Assembly (NCBI GenBank): GCA_003139695.1
Contig: PLJM01000009.1
Span: forward strand, 1 to 64,000
DNA from: Candidatus Dormiibacterota bacterium
Lineage (GTDB): Bacteria; Chloroflexota; Dormibacteria; Dormibacterales; Dormibacteraceae
Direction of reading: 5' to 3'
Length of the DNA: 64,000 nt
In this document: positions 49,998 through 58,861 of the stretch, in pieces
Numbering within the stretch: the stretch's first letter is position 1
Layout: each line of letters starts with the position of its first letter
Notes under the pieces: generated by a model
The model's database searches: none
The model's input: only the letters and a program-made list of their open reading frames with translations
What the model was told of the DNA's origin: nothing
Program-made: the position numbers and the translations under genes

Positions 49998-51152
49998 GTG
50001 GGTCCAAGCACTCACGACCGTCAGCGGGTCGCGGTTTCAGTAGCCTTTCTCGCGTTCGGCGTTGTGAGCGGCAGCTGGGTCCCGAGGCTGCCAGCCTTCA
50101 AGGACCATCTTCACCTGACCGATGGGCAGATCGGTTTCGCACTGCTCATATGCGCAGTCGGCGCCATTGTTGGCGCAGGGACGGCGCGTGTCGCGCTCAG
50201 TCGAGGAAGCAGGGTGTGGGTCCGTACGTTCACCGTCGTTCTCTGTGTGGCGTTGATTCCAGCGGGGCTGGCCACAAGTTTCGCGGTACTCGTGGTCGCC
50301 TTCCTCGTGCTTGGAGCATGCTCCGGTTTCATCGACGTGCTCGAGAACGCTCAGGCCGCAGAGCTGGAACGGGTCGCGGGCCGGCCGATGCTAAATGGCT
50401 TTCATGGCTTCTGGAGCCTGGGAGCTGTAGTTGGCTCAATCGCAGCAGGCGCGGCCGCATTTCTCGGCGTTCCACCTCTTGAGCACTTCGTCATCGTTTC
50501 GTTGTTGGTGGCCGCCCTCTCGGCTCCGCTCCTCCGTACGCTCCCGAACACGCGTGGCGGCGCGGAGCCAGTTCACGAGGCGACCACTCGAAGGCTCATG
50601 ACCCGCTCGGCTGTTCTGGTCGGCGCCCTTGGATTCAGCGCGATCATCGTCGAGGGCGGCGGCAGCGACTGGAACGCTCTCTATCTGCGCGAGTACGGTC
50701 ACGCCAGTCAAGGGTTGGCGGCAGTCGGATTTGCGGCATTCAGCGTTGCAATGATGGCGGTGCGGTTTCGGGCCGATCGCCTCACGGCCCGCACGAGTGC
50801 GACGACAGTCGCTCGGCTCGGCGCCTGTTTGTCAGCCGTCGGTTTTGGCGTTGCCATCGTGTGGCCGGTCGTTCCAGGCGCGATGTTCGGGTTTGTACTG
50901 GTGGGTGCTGGGGTTGCAGTCATTGTGCCCCTCGCGTTCAGCGCCGGCGCCAACCTGGGCCGCAGCGGTACCGCCTTGAGTTTCATCGCCTCCGCGGCCT
51001 ACGCCGGGTCGATCGCCGGTCCAGGTCTGATAGGCAACGTCGCCGACCACCTGGGTCTCCGCGCGGCCTTGGGCGTGCCCCTCGCGGCATCTGTGATTGT
51101 CGCGATGCTCGCCGCCAACCTGCGGACAGGGCAGAGCGCCCGGCCAACGTGA
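49998..51152 (+). CDS. MFS transporter, YbjJ/FucP-like
   Basis: This 12-helix MFS protein has 384 residues. AFGVVSGSWVPRLPAFKDHL and the signature GFIDVLENAQAAELE with GRPMLNGFHGFWSLGAVVG place it in the YbjJ branch, which is related to sugar:proton symporters but has uncertain function. The start is GTG 49998, 6 bases after HtpX. It may be co-transcribed with HtpX. Confidence 0.85.
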   Translation: MGPSTHDRQRVAVSVAFLAFGVVSGSWVPRLPAFKDHLHLTDGQIGFALLICAVGAIVGAGTARVALSRGSRVWVRTFTVVLCVALIPAGLATSFAVLVVAFLVLGACSGFIDVLENAQAAELERVAGRPMLNGFHGFWSLGAVVGSIAAGAAAFLGVPPLEHFVIVSLLVAALSAPLLRTLPNTRGGAEPVHEATTRRLMTRSAVLVGALGFSAIIVEGGGSDWNALYLREYGHASQGLAAVGFAAFSVAMMAVRFRADRLTARTSATTVARLGACLSAVGFGVAIVWPVVPGAMFGFVLVGAGVAVIVPLAFSAGANLGRSGTALSFIASAAYAGSIAGPGLIGNVADHLGLRAALGVPLAASVIVAMLAANLRTGQSARPT

Positions 51153-51170
51153 TTCTTCATACTCCAGCGC

Positions 51171-51617
51171 ATGAGGTTCCGCACCAAGATTCTCGCTGCC
51201 GGCAAGACCGCCGCGGGCATTGAGGTTCCACCAAGGTTGGTTCAGGCGCTCAGCTCGAGCAAGGTGCCGCTGGTACGAGTCACTATCAACAACTACACCT
51301 ATCGCAGCGCAGTGGCGGTGATGGGCGGCAAGTTCATGATCGGCGTGAGCAACTTGAACCGGAGGAATGCGCGCGTCGCAGCCGGCGATACCGTCGACGT
51401 CGATCTCGAGCTCGATAAGGAGCCTCGTGAGCTCGCGCTGCCCGAGGACTTCGCGAAGGCGCTTGACAAGGATGGCCGGGCGAAGAAGGTGTTCGAGGGA
51501 TTGTCGAACAGCAAGAAGCAGCGCTTGGTCCTGCCGGTCGCGAACGGGAAGACGCCTGAGACCAGGCAGAGGAATATCGACAAGGCGATGACTGCGTTGA
51601 GAGAGGGCCTGGTCTAA
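51171..51617 (+). CDS. DUF1905 / YdeI (OmdA)-like protein
   Basis: This 148-residue protein has a DUF1905 beta-domain (MRFRTKILAAGKTAAGIEVP ... GVSNLNRRNARVAAGDTVDV) and a C-terminal YdeI/OmdA helical tail (ALPEDFAKALDKDGRAKKVF, PETRQRNIDKAMTALREG). The family is widespread in soil bacteria, of unknown role. It starts at ATG 51171, 18 bases after the MFS gene, and ends before a palindromic repeat. Confidence 0.85.
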   Translation: MRFRTKILAAGKTAAGIEVPPRLVQALSSSKVPLVRVTINNYTYRSAVAVMGGKFMIGVSNLNRRNARVAAGDTVDVDLELDKEPRELALPEDFAKALDKDGRAKKVFEGLSNSKKQRLVLPVANGKTPETRQRNIDKAMTALREGLV

Positions 51618-51655
51618 GCAAGCAGGCATCTCCGTCCCCTCTGCATGACTGGGCG

Positions 51656-51702
51656 TCCCCCGCGGCCCCTGCGGGGCCACCTCCCCGGCAGGCGGGGAGG
51701 AC
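51656..51702 (+). repeat. Dispersed palindromic repeat
   Basis: GCGGCCCC-TGC-GGGGCC then CCTCCCCG-GCAGG-CGGGGAGG; a variant with GCAGG in the second loop. It lies between the DUF1905 gene and the large transporter gene. Confidence 0.88.
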
Positions 51703-51756
51703 TATTTGTCCGCTAAGTAGGCGGACCCCCAATCCCCAACGCACATAATTTCGCGC

Positions 51757-54756
51757 GTGCCGCTCCTTGCGAAGTTTCTTCACGTTCGGCGGACCGAGCT
51801 CCCACGCACCCTTCAGGTGGCCGGCTTCGCCATCGTTCTCGGCTGGGGGGCGTACACCGCGTTCAACGGCTCTCAAGCCATGTTCCTGAACAAGGCAGGG
51901 CCCGAGGCCTATCCCCTTTTCTTCATCATCCTGGCCCTGGCCGTATGGCCCATGGTCGCCCTCCAGGGCGCCCTGACACGCCGGCTTGGAGTCGGTCGAG
52001 CGTTTCGCGTGATCCTCGCGCTCAACGGCTTGGCGGCGCTTGGGATCTTCTTCGTCTATTTACTCGACGAGAGCCCGACGGTTGCGTTCGCCGCCTACGT
52101 CGTCTACTCGGTCGGTTTCGAGCTTGTGATGCTCCAGTTCTGGGGCTTCGCCAGCCAGCATTTCAACCTGCTCGAGGGCAAGCGCATCTTTCCAGTGATT
52201 GCGGCAGGCTCGAGCATTGGCTACATCTTTGCCGGCTTCACGACAACCCTCATCGCCCTCAGCGGCCGAATCGAGCCCCTGATGCTGGTGTGGACCTTCG
52301 GCGCGACGGTGGCGGTCATCCTGTCGATACGCTTGGAGCGCGAGCTCTACCGCCCGTCGTTCGACGACGACGCCGACGAGTTCCTCGCACACGAGCACAT
52401 CGTCCGAGGACGGCTGAGCGCGATCAGCCTCCTGAGGGGGGCGATCCACTACATGACGAGCAGCCCTCTCGTGCTCGCCCTCGTCTTGCTCGCTTTGGTG
52501 CTGCAGATCGCCAGCCGCGTGGGCGACTACCTGGTCGCGCTGATATTTGTGAACTCGACCCACCACAACCTGCAGGCACTCACGATCCTCATCGGCAACG
52601 CGTGGCTCGCCAGCTACGTGGTGCAGCTCGGCGTCAGCCTGTTCGTTGCGCCATGGGTCCTCGACAAGCTGGGCGTGAAGAACGCGATCCTCGCCCTGCC
52701 GATCTTCACCCTGATCGGTTTCGCGGCAGTCGCGATCAGCCCGGTCCTGGCCACCTCGCTGTTCCTCTTCATCGTCCGTAATGGGCTCCAGACGGGGCTC
52801 GACGATCCGGCGGAGAGCGTTCTCAGCGGCGCGGTGCCGGCCCAGGTCGGACCGAAGCTCAAATTCCTGCTCGACAACCTGGTGCTCCCGGGAGCAGCGG
52901 TGCTGAGCGGCGTCATCCTGCTGGTCGTTCAGCGCACGATCGCCGCCAGCGAAGAGGTACTTGCGCTCATCGGGATCGTGGTCGCGATCCTGTTCATCGC
53001 GGCCGCATTCCGCGTACGTAGCCTGTACGTGAGCGCCATCTACGCACGACTTCGCACTCACGCGATGACCCTTAGCGATTTCCAGCGAGCGGTCGGGCGA
53101 CCCAGCCAGTCGGAGATTGACGAGCTGATGGCCTTCGTGCGCCAGGGAGACGACAAGGTGCGCCAGTTTGCCGCGGCTGCGCTGGGGCGGCTGGCGCCCG
53201 ACACGTTCGCCGGCATGCTGCCCGAGCTGCTCGCGTCCGACGACCGTCGCGTGCGCAGGCTTGGGTTCCAGATGGCGCCGCCGGAGATTGTGGCTCTCGA
53301 CCAGCTCGAGGCCGCCGTCGACGATCCGGACGGTTGGGTGGTTGCCTCGGCGGCAGTGGCGGGTGCGGGGCGCAAACCGCCCTGGGCCCGTGTAGGGGAG
53401 ATCCTCGACCGCCTTTGGACGTCGACGAATGACGAGGACCGCGCGGCCGCAGTGTGGGCTGCGTCTTTCAAGGGCGACAACGAAAAGGTCGTCGCCGCCC
53501 TGCAGGACCAGGTGCCGCGCATCCGCCGGGAAGGGATTCTCAGCTTCGCCAAGCTCAAGGCCAATGTGCCGGGGGCGTCGGGGCCGTTGATCGCATGCCT
53601 TACCGATGCCAACCCGAGTGTCCGGCGCGAGGCGCTGCTGCAAGCAGTGAGGTGGGCGCCGCCGCCGGAGGACAGTTACGACTACGCGGAAGCGCTGATC
53701 GACGGGCTCACGAACCCTGATCGGGAGATTCGCATGCTGGCCGCTGAGGCCCTGGCCACGCAGGCGCCGGCCGCGCTGGAGCGAACATTGCCGCTGCTTG
53801 CGTTTCGCGGCGACGCGGCAGCGGCCACCGTGGAGGCGCTCGTCCGCAGCGGGCGTCCCGACATGTTCAAGCGAGTGCGTGAACACCTCGAGCGGCTCCT
53901 GGGCGAGGGGCTGCACATGGCGAAGCTGTCGCCCCGGGTGGCGAGTGGGGAAGACCACGGAGCGCCTGACGATCGATACCTGTTTCTGCGCATCACCGTC
54001 GAGGATTACGCGCTCCATGCGGCGGAGTCGGGGCTCGCGGCGATGCGCGCGCTCCACGGCAAGCGGGGCTTTGCCACGGTCGAGCGGGGCATTCGGTCGG
54101 CCGGTCCTGCAGCGCGGGTCGAGGGCCTGGAGACGCTGTTAAACTTCGGCCCGGCCTGGCTTGCCGGGCCGCTGGCGCAGCTGCTCGACCCCGAGGCTAT
54201 CGATTCGGGGCCGGCGCGACCGCTGTCACCTCACGAGATCGAGACGCTCGCGAACCATGGCGACAGGTGGGTCAAGGAGGCCGCGGCGGCGGTTTCGACC
54301 GGGCTCGACGAACGCATGAAGGAACTGATCGCGCTCAAGAGGGTGCCGCTGTTCAGCACGCTCACGCTGGAGCAGCTGGCCAGCATCGACCGCCTGATGG
54401 TGACGCGCACCTACACGAAGGGCGAGCCGATCTTCACCAAGGGCGATGTGGGGTCCGAGCTGTTCGTGGTGCTGGAGGGGGAGATCAGGATCCATCTCGA
54501 CCACGAGGGCCGCGAGGTGACGCTGGCGCGCATCGGGCCGAGCATGGTGCTGGGGGAGATGGCGGTGTTCGATGAGCAGCCGCGCTCAGCGAGCGCGCAG
54601 GCCAGCACGGACACGACGGTGCGAGTGTTGCGCCGCGACAAGCTGAGAGCCGTAGTGCACGAGCACCCCGAGGTGCTGCTGGAGTTTGTGAAGAACCTGA
54701 GCCAGCGGATCCGGGTGATGAACGAGCAACTGGAGGCGCAAGAAACGGCGCCCTGA
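51757..54756 (+). CDS. Npt1/Npt2-like transporter fused to HEAT repeats and a cyclic-nucleotide-binding domain
   Basis: This 999-residue protein has three parts. About 1-430 is a 12-helix transporter related to ADP/ATP translocases of plastids and intracellular bacteria (FLHVRRTELPRTLQVAGFAI, FWGFASQHFNLLEGKRIFPV). About 450-840 is a helical HEAT-repeat array (RQFAAAALGRLAPD, IRMLAAEALATQAP). About 850-985 is a cNMP-binding barrel (KGEPIFTKGDVGSELFVVLE, GEMAVFDEQPRSASAQASTD). The pattern suggests transport or membrane signalling gated by a cyclic nucleotide. The start is GTG 51757. Nucleotide exchange is not proven: free-living bacteria with this fusion do not import host ATP. Confidence 0.83.
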   Translation: MPLLAKFLHVRRTELPRTLQVAGFAIVLGWGAYTAFNGSQAMFLNKAGPEAYPLFFIILALAVWPMVALQGALTRRLGVGRAFRVILALNGLAALGIFFVYLLDESPTVAFAAYVVYSVGFELVMLQFWGFASQHFNLLEGKRIFPVIAAGSSIGYIFAGFTTTLIALSGRIEPLMLVWTFGATVAVILSIRLERELYRPSFDDDADEFLAHEHIVRGRLSAISLLRGAIHYMTSSPLVLALVLLALVLQIASRVGDYLVALIFVNSTHHNLQALTILIGNAWLASYVVQLGVSLFVAPWVLDKLGVKNAILALPIFTLIGFAAVAISPVLATSLFLFIVRNGLQTGLDDPAESVLSGAVPAQVGPKLKFLLDNLVLPGAAVLSGVILLVVQRTIAASEEVLALIGIVVAILFIAAAFRVRSLYVSAIYARLRTHAMTLSDFQRAVGRPSQSEIDELMAFVRQGDDKVRQFAAAALGRLAPDTFAGMLPELLASDDRRVRRLGFQMAPPEIVALDQLEAAVDDPDGWVVASAAVAGAGRKPPWARVGEILDRLWTSTNDEDRAAAVWAASFKGDNEKVVAALQDQVPRIRREGILSFAKLKANVPGASGPLIACLTDANPSVRREALLQAVRWAPPPEDSYDYAEALIDGLTNPDREIRMLAAEALATQAPAALERTLPLLAFRGDAAAATVEALVRSGRPDMFKRVREHLERLLGEGLHMAKLSPRVASGEDHGAPDDRYLFLRITVEDYALHAAESGLAAMRALHGKRGFATVERGIRSAGPAARVEGLETLLNFGPAWLAGPLAQLLDPEAIDSGPARPLSPHEIETLANHGDRWVKEAAAAVSTGLDERMKELIALKRVPLFSTLTLEQLASIDRLMVTRTYTKGEPIFTKGDVGSELFVVLEGEIRIHLDHEGREVTLARIGPSMVLGEMAVFDEQPRSASAQASTDTTVRVLRRDKLRAVVHEHPEVLLEFVKNLSQRIRVMNEQLEAQETAP

Positions 54757-54790
54757 CGCCTGGCCTGAGACGCTGGCTAGAAAGCAGCCA

Positions 54791-54843
54791 AAAGGGCACG
54801 AACGGTCGTGTAATCGCGATTTGGGGCGCCGAAAGGGCACGAA
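54791..54843. repeat. Short direct repeat AAAGGGCACGAA, two copies
   Basis: AAAGGGCACGAA occurs at 54791-54802 and again at 54832-54843, 41 bases apart (start to start), between the transporter fusion and XseB. The function is unknown. Confidence 0.5.
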
Positions 54844-54856
54844 TGGCGGCGATTCG

Positions 54857-54876
54857 CTCCCCGGTCTGCGGGGAGG
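54857..54876 (-). repeat. Partial palindromic repeat at the end of the xse operon
   Basis: CTCCCCG-GTCTG-CGGGGAG is the second hairpin of the repeat family only, with an altered loop. It lies 6 bases beyond the XseB stop (minus strand), a position fit for an operon end. Confidence 0.65.
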
Positions 54877-54881
54877 AGTGG

Positions 54882-55079
54882 TTACTCCTCCGACGCTTCG
54901 GGGCGGATTTCGATTTTGTGGCGTGCCGCTTCCAGCCGCTCCGTGCACACCTTCAGGTAGACCCGTGCTTCGTCCACCGCTTTCAGCGCGTCTTCTAGCG
55001 ATAGGTCTCCGTCCTCCAGCAGCTTCAGCTTCTCGTCCAGCTTCTCGAGCGCTTTCTCATATGTCAGCTCTTCGCTCAC
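54882..55079 (-). CDS. xseB: Exodeoxyribonuclease VII small subunit
   Basis: This 65-residue helical-hairpin protein (TYEKALEKLDEKLKLLEDGD, SLEDALKAVDEARVYLKVCT) has the XseB pattern. It caps the large subunit filament that degrades single-stranded DNA. Its ATG overlaps the XseA stop by 4 bases. Confidence 0.93.
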   Translation of the reverse strand: MSEELTYEKALEKLDEKLKLLEDGDLSLEDALKAVDEARVYLKVCTERLEAARHKIEIRPEASEE

Positions 55080-56425
55080 TGCTCAACCTCCTCCACCCGC
55101 GCGCCAAGGTGGCCCGTGGCCAGCCTGATTCGCAGCCTGCGCTTCACCGCTGTGTCTGCCGACGATCGGAGGACGGCTCCCGTCTCGGCATCCTGCGTGA
55201 TGCTGTAGCCGCGCGCCAGCACGCTCTCCGGGCTGAACGCGCTAAGTTGCTGGCGGCGGTGGTTCAGGGTGCTCGTCGCGACGTCGAACCGCTTCGCCAG
55301 CGCCCGTTCGAGCCTCTCGGCCGCGCGCCGGCCTGCCAGTGTCGTGCGGCCTCGCGCCAATCGCGACATCGCTGCCGCGGTCAGACGCCTTGACCGCTCG
55401 CGCAGCGCATCTTCGCGCCTCGCGACCTGCTGGACCGGGCTGAGCCTGCCCAGGTCGGCGGCCGCCCGCGCCAGCCGCTCCGACCGCACGCGCACAAGCG
55501 TGGGCAGAAGCAATAGGATCCGCTGCCGCTTGAGCATCAGCCGTTCGACCTCCCGCGCGATCCGCTGCCCCGCCTCACGATCGAGGCGCCGGCCGCGCTC
55601 GCGCAGCAACGCGACGAGGTCCGACTTCTTGGGGACGACGCGCGCGCCGGCCTCGGTCGGCGTGCGGCACTCGGCGTCGGCGACAAGGTCCGCGATGGTG
55701 CGGTCGGACGTGTGGCCCAACGCCGTGACCACCGGCAGCCTCGACGCGAGGATCGCGCGTGCCACCACCTCGCTGTTGAATCCGTACATCTCCTCGAAGC
55801 TGCCGCCACCGCGAGCGACGACTATGACGTCCGCAAGACCCTCCTCGTTGCAGCGCCGCAGAGCCCGCGCGACGCTGGCCGGCGCCGCTGCGCCCTGCAC
55901 CTGAACCGGGTAGACGACGATACCCATGTTGGGGTAGCGCTCCCAGATCGTCTCTTGCAGGTCGTGGATGACCGCTCCCGTCGGCGACGTCAGCAGCGCG
56001 ACCGCCCTGGGCAGGAAGGGCAACCGGCGCTTGCGGCCTGGTGCGAACGCACCCTCCGCCTCCAGCCGACGCTTGAGCTCCTCGAGCCGCGCGCGCAGCT
56101 TGCCGACATCGTCGAACTCGACCTGGTCGACGATGAAGCTGAGCCGCCCTGTCTTGCCGAAGAAGTCGATGCGCCCCCGAAATATGAAAACCTGGCCATC
56201 CTCAGGGAGCGTCGTGACGCGCCTCGCCTCGTCGGCGAAGAGGACCGAATCCAGCCGGCTCACGCCATCCTGGATCGAAAAGTTGAAGTGGCCGGCGGTG
56301 CCGCGCTTCATGCCGCTGACCTCGCCTTTGACGAGCAGCGCGGTGAGCGGCCGGAGCTCGCGCCGAATCTCGTTGGCGAGCTCGGTCACCGTGTAGGGAC
56401 GCTGGGCTTCTTCGGGTCGCAGCAC
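55076..56425 (-). CDS. xseA: Exodeoxyribonuclease VII large subunit
   Basis: This 449-residue nuclease has an N-terminal OB-fold (YTVTELANEIRRELRPLTAL, VKGEVSGMKRGTAGHFNFSI), a catalytic core (VALLTSPTGAVIHDLQETIW, VVARGGGSFEEMYGFNSEVV, ALGHTSDRTIADLVADAECR) with the GGGS/E and GHxxD residues, and a long basic coiled-coil tail. GTG 56425 is the start. It forms an operon with xseB. Confidence 0.94.
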   Translation of the reverse strand: MLRPEEAQRPYTVTELANEIRRELRPLTALLVKGEVSGMKRGTAGHFNFSIQDGVSRLDSVLFADEARRVTTLPEDGQVFIFRGRIDFFGKTGRLSFIVDQVEFDDVGKLRARLEELKRRLEAEGAFAPGRKRRLPFLPRAVALLTSPTGAVIHDLQETIWERYPNMGIVVYPVQVQGAAAPASVARALRRCNEEGLADVIVVARGGGSFEEMYGFNSEVVARAILASRLPVVTALGHTSDRTIADLVADAECRTPTEAGARVVPKKSDLVALLRERGRRLDREAGQRIAREVERLMLKRQRILLLLPTLVRVRSERLARAAADLGRLSPVQQVARREDALRERSRRLTAAAMSRLARGRTTLAGRRAAERLERALAKRFDVATSTLNHRRQQLSAFSPESVLARGYSITQDAETGAVLRSSADTAVKRRLRIRLATGHLGARVEEVEQ

Positions 56426-56461
56426 GAGGTTTAGCTTACTTGCCGGTTAGCTGTCGGAAGC

Positions 56462-56989
56462 TCAGCCTTCCTGGATGAACTGGAAGGTCAGCGTCGAGCC
56501 GCTCGAGGTGACGTTTGCGCACGACGGGCCCTGCAGCCCGACTCCCCAGTTAAGGATGCCTTCAAAGTCGCCGAGCTCGACCACCTCGAGCAGGCGAGGC
56601 CCTGTCGACGTGACCTTCTTCGGCCCCTTGTAGTTGGACTGGTCTCCGCGAAAGCCCGTCAGCACGATTCGCACCCCGTCGGTGCCGGCAAGGACGACCC
56701 GGTTGCCCGATGGGTCCTCGGCGAACTCCGCGCCCGACTGAGTGATCACCTGGAACGGCGGCGTTCCGGCTGTGAAGTTGAACGTCAGCGTGTCACCCGA
56801 AACGGTTGCCGAAACGATCGGAGGGATCGTGCTTGGGGGAGGTTGCGGCAGCGGCCATGACACCGAGGCGGTCCCGGTGGCATCGCAGGTCGCCGGCGAG
56901 GGCTGCGTGGCAGTCGGGGTCGTTCCCCCACAGGCGCAGAGAACCGCCAGAGTCAGGATCGGGGCGAGAAGTCGCAACTTCGAGTTCAA
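56462..56989 (-). CDS. Lipoprotein of unknown function
   Basis: This 175-residue lipoprotein has signal MNSKLRLLAPILTLAVLCAC (lipobox VLCAC), a Thr/Pro spacer and a beta-rich domain (GDTLTFNFTAGTPPFQVITQ, GVRIVLTGFRGDQSNY). The repeated strand pattern and FRG segment weakly resemble AMIN-type cell-wall domains. The role is unknown. Confidence 0.68.
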   Translation of the reverse strand: MNSKLRLLAPILTLAVLCACGGTTPTATQPSPATCDATGTASVSWPLPQPPPSTIPPIVSATVSGDTLTFNFTAGTPPFQVITQSGAEFAEDPSGNRVVLAGTDGVRIVLTGFRGDQSNYKGPKKVTSTGPRLLEVVELGDFEGILNWGVGLQGPSCANVTSSGSTLTFQFIQEG

Positions 56990-57067
56990 CGGTCGTGAAG
57001 GCTAAAGCATGCTCGCGGTTGCTAGCATCGCGGAACGGAAGCTAGCTCAGTAATCCAGACCGGATCT

Positions 57068-58066
57068 CTACCCCCCGATCTGAGACATGGACTTGGCCGG
57101 CTTGATGAAGCCTGGCTTGTTGATGAGGTGGCCCTCTTCCTTGCGCCACACCGCGGTCTCGATCACCTGCCCGATGTGCTCGTCTGACGCCCCCGAGCGA
57201 AGCAGCTCTCGCAGAGGCGTCTCCTGCAGGGAGAACAAGCAGGTGCGAAGGCCACCCTCGGCAGTGAGCCTGACCCGGTTGCAGGTCGTGCAGAAAGCTT
57301 GGCTGACCGATGAGATGAACCCAAGGCCGCCCTGTGCGCCGTCGGCGAACTTGAAACGGGTCGCGGGCCCTGGCCGCGCGTCGTTCACCGGCACCAGCGG
57401 GAAGAGGTCTTCGATTTGCTCCTGGATGCGCCGGCTCGGCACGACCTGCTCATTCGTCCAGGTGCCGTCGCCGTCGAGCGGCATGTACTCGATGAACCGA
57501 ACCTCGTAGCCCTTGTCCCGCGCGAGCCGCGCGAAGTCCACGACCTCGTCGTCGTTGTGGCCCTTCATCACGACCATGTTCAGCTTGATCGGCCACAGGC
57601 CGGCTTCGCGAGCGGCATCGATGCCGTCCATCGTCCGGTCGAACTGGTCGCTGCGCGCCATCTCGTGGAAGCGCTGCATGTTGAGGGTGTCGAGCGAGAT
57701 GTTGATGCGCTTGAGGCCTGCGTCCTTCAGAGCCTGCGCCTTGTCGCGCAACAGCACACCGTTCGTGGTCATCGTGATGTCGAGGGTCGGGTCGAGCTCG
57801 TTGATCATCCCCACCAGCTCCTCAACCTTGATACGCACCAGCGGTTCGCCACCGGTGATGCGGATGGTGCGGACGCCGTACTTCTGCACGAAGATGCGCG
57901 CCAGGCGCGTGATCTCCTCGAAGCGCAGGAGATCGTCTCGCTTCAGCCACTTCAGACCCTCGGCGGGCATGCAGTAGATACAGCGGAAGTTGCAGCGATC
58001 GGTGATCGAGATCCTGAGATCGTCGGCAATACGGCCATAGGAGTCCCTTAACGTTGCCGTCCCCAC
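57068..58066 (-). CDS. moaA: GTP 3',8-cyclase MoaA (molybdenum cofactor)
   Basis: This radical-SAM enzyme makes the first intermediate of molybdopterin from GTP. It has 332 residues. The N-terminal cluster motif CNFRCIYC and the C-terminal cluster CTTCNRVRLTAEGGLRTC bind two 4Fe-4S clusters. The GTG at 58066 gives the usual opening (LRDSYGRIADDLRISITDRC). The frame runs on to 58885, but that part overlaps the whole crotonase gene and is not coding. The GTG directly abuts the ATG of the divergent crotonase gene, so promoters must lie inside the neighbours. No other moa gene is nearby. Confidence 0.9.
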   Translation of the reverse strand: MGTATLRDSYGRIADDLRISITDRCNFRCIYCMPAEGLKWLKRDDLLRFEEITRLARIFVQKYGVRTIRITGGEPLVRIKVEELVGMINELDPTLDITMTTNGVLLRDKAQALKDAGLKRINISLDTLNMQRFHEMARSDQFDRTMDGIDAAREAGLWPIKLNMVVMKGHNDDEVVDFARLARDKGYEVRFIEYMPLDGDGTWTNEQVVPSRRIQEQIEDLFPLVPVNDARPGPATRFKFADGAQGGLGFISSVSQAFCTTCNRVRLTAEGGLRTCLFSLQETPLRELLRSGASDEHIGQVIETAVWRKEEGHLINKPGFIKPAKSMSQIGG

Positions 58067-58858
58067 ATGGCGGATGATACGGCGGTGGGGTACGAAAACA
58101 TCCTGGTCGAGGTCAGTGCCCCGATCGCGACAATCACACTCAACCGCCCGAAGGTTCTCAACGCCCTCAGCCCCGATCTCATCCGCGAGGTCAACGAGGC
58201 CCTGGGCGAGCTGGACGCCGACTCCAATGTGAGGGCGGTCGTCCTCACCGGTGGGGCGCGTGTGTTTGCCGCCGGGGCCGACATCTCCGACATGGCCGAC
58301 CGCACGGCCGTCGACCAGCTGCAGCGCGACCAGACCGGCCGCTGGGCCGGGATCGCCGCCTTCAGCAAGCCACTGATCGCGGCAGTCAACGGTTACGCGC
58401 TCGGCGGTGGGTGCGAGCTCGCGTTGATGTGCGACCTGATAATCGCGGGCGACTCGGCGCGCCTCGGTCAGCCTGAGATCAACCTCGGGATCATTCCTGG
58501 CGCGGGCGGCACGCAGAGGTGGCCGCGCACCGCGGGCAAGCATGCGGCGATGGAGGTGATGCTCCTCGGGGCACCGGTGACAGCGCGGCGTGCCTACGAG
58601 CTGGGGCTGGTCAACAAAGTGGTGCCTGCGGAGATGACGATCACAGCCGCGCAGCGGATCGCGCGCCAGGCCGCGGAGAAAGCGCCGCTCGCGGCGCGCA
58701 TGGCCAAGGAGGCAGTGCTCAAGGCATTCGAGACACCTCTTGCCGAAGGCCTGGCGGTCGAGCGCAAGAGCTTCTACTTCCTGTTCTCGACCGAGGATCA
58801 GAAAGAGGGCATGCATGCCTTCCTGGAGAAGCGGCGCGGGGTATTCAAAGGGAAGTGA
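58067..58858 (+). CDS. Enoyl-CoA hydratase (crotonase family)
   Basis: This 263-residue crotonase adds water to 2-enoyl-CoA. The oxyanion-hole segment is GGARVFAAGADISDMA; both catalytic glutamates are present in GGGCELALMCDLII and QPEINLGIIPGAGGTQR. The ATG 58067 abuts the moaA start; no Shine-Dalgarno is seen. An alternative GTG 58085 would drop six residues. It forms an operon with the next crotonase and thiolase, as in beta-oxidation or the lower phenylacetate pathway (PaaF-like). Confidence 0.9.
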   Translation: MADDTAVGYENILVEVSAPIATITLNRPKVLNALSPDLIREVNEALGELDADSNVRAVVLTGGARVFAAGADISDMADRTAVDQLQRDQTGRWAGIAAFSKPLIAAVNGYALGGGCELALMCDLIIAGDSARLGQPEINLGIIPGAGGTQRWPRTAGKHAAMEVMLLGAPVTARRAYELGLVNKVVPAEMTITAAQRIARQAAEKAPLAARMAKEAVLKAFETPLAEGLAVERKSFYFLFSTEDQKEGMHAFLEKRRGVFKGK

Positions 58859-58861
58859 GTG

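Noticed and set aside
52060..54057. A 665-residue minus-strand frame opposite the transporter fusion
   Set aside because: Composition is rich in Arg, Gly, His and Asp, as expected for the complement of a GC-rich gene, and there is no domain.
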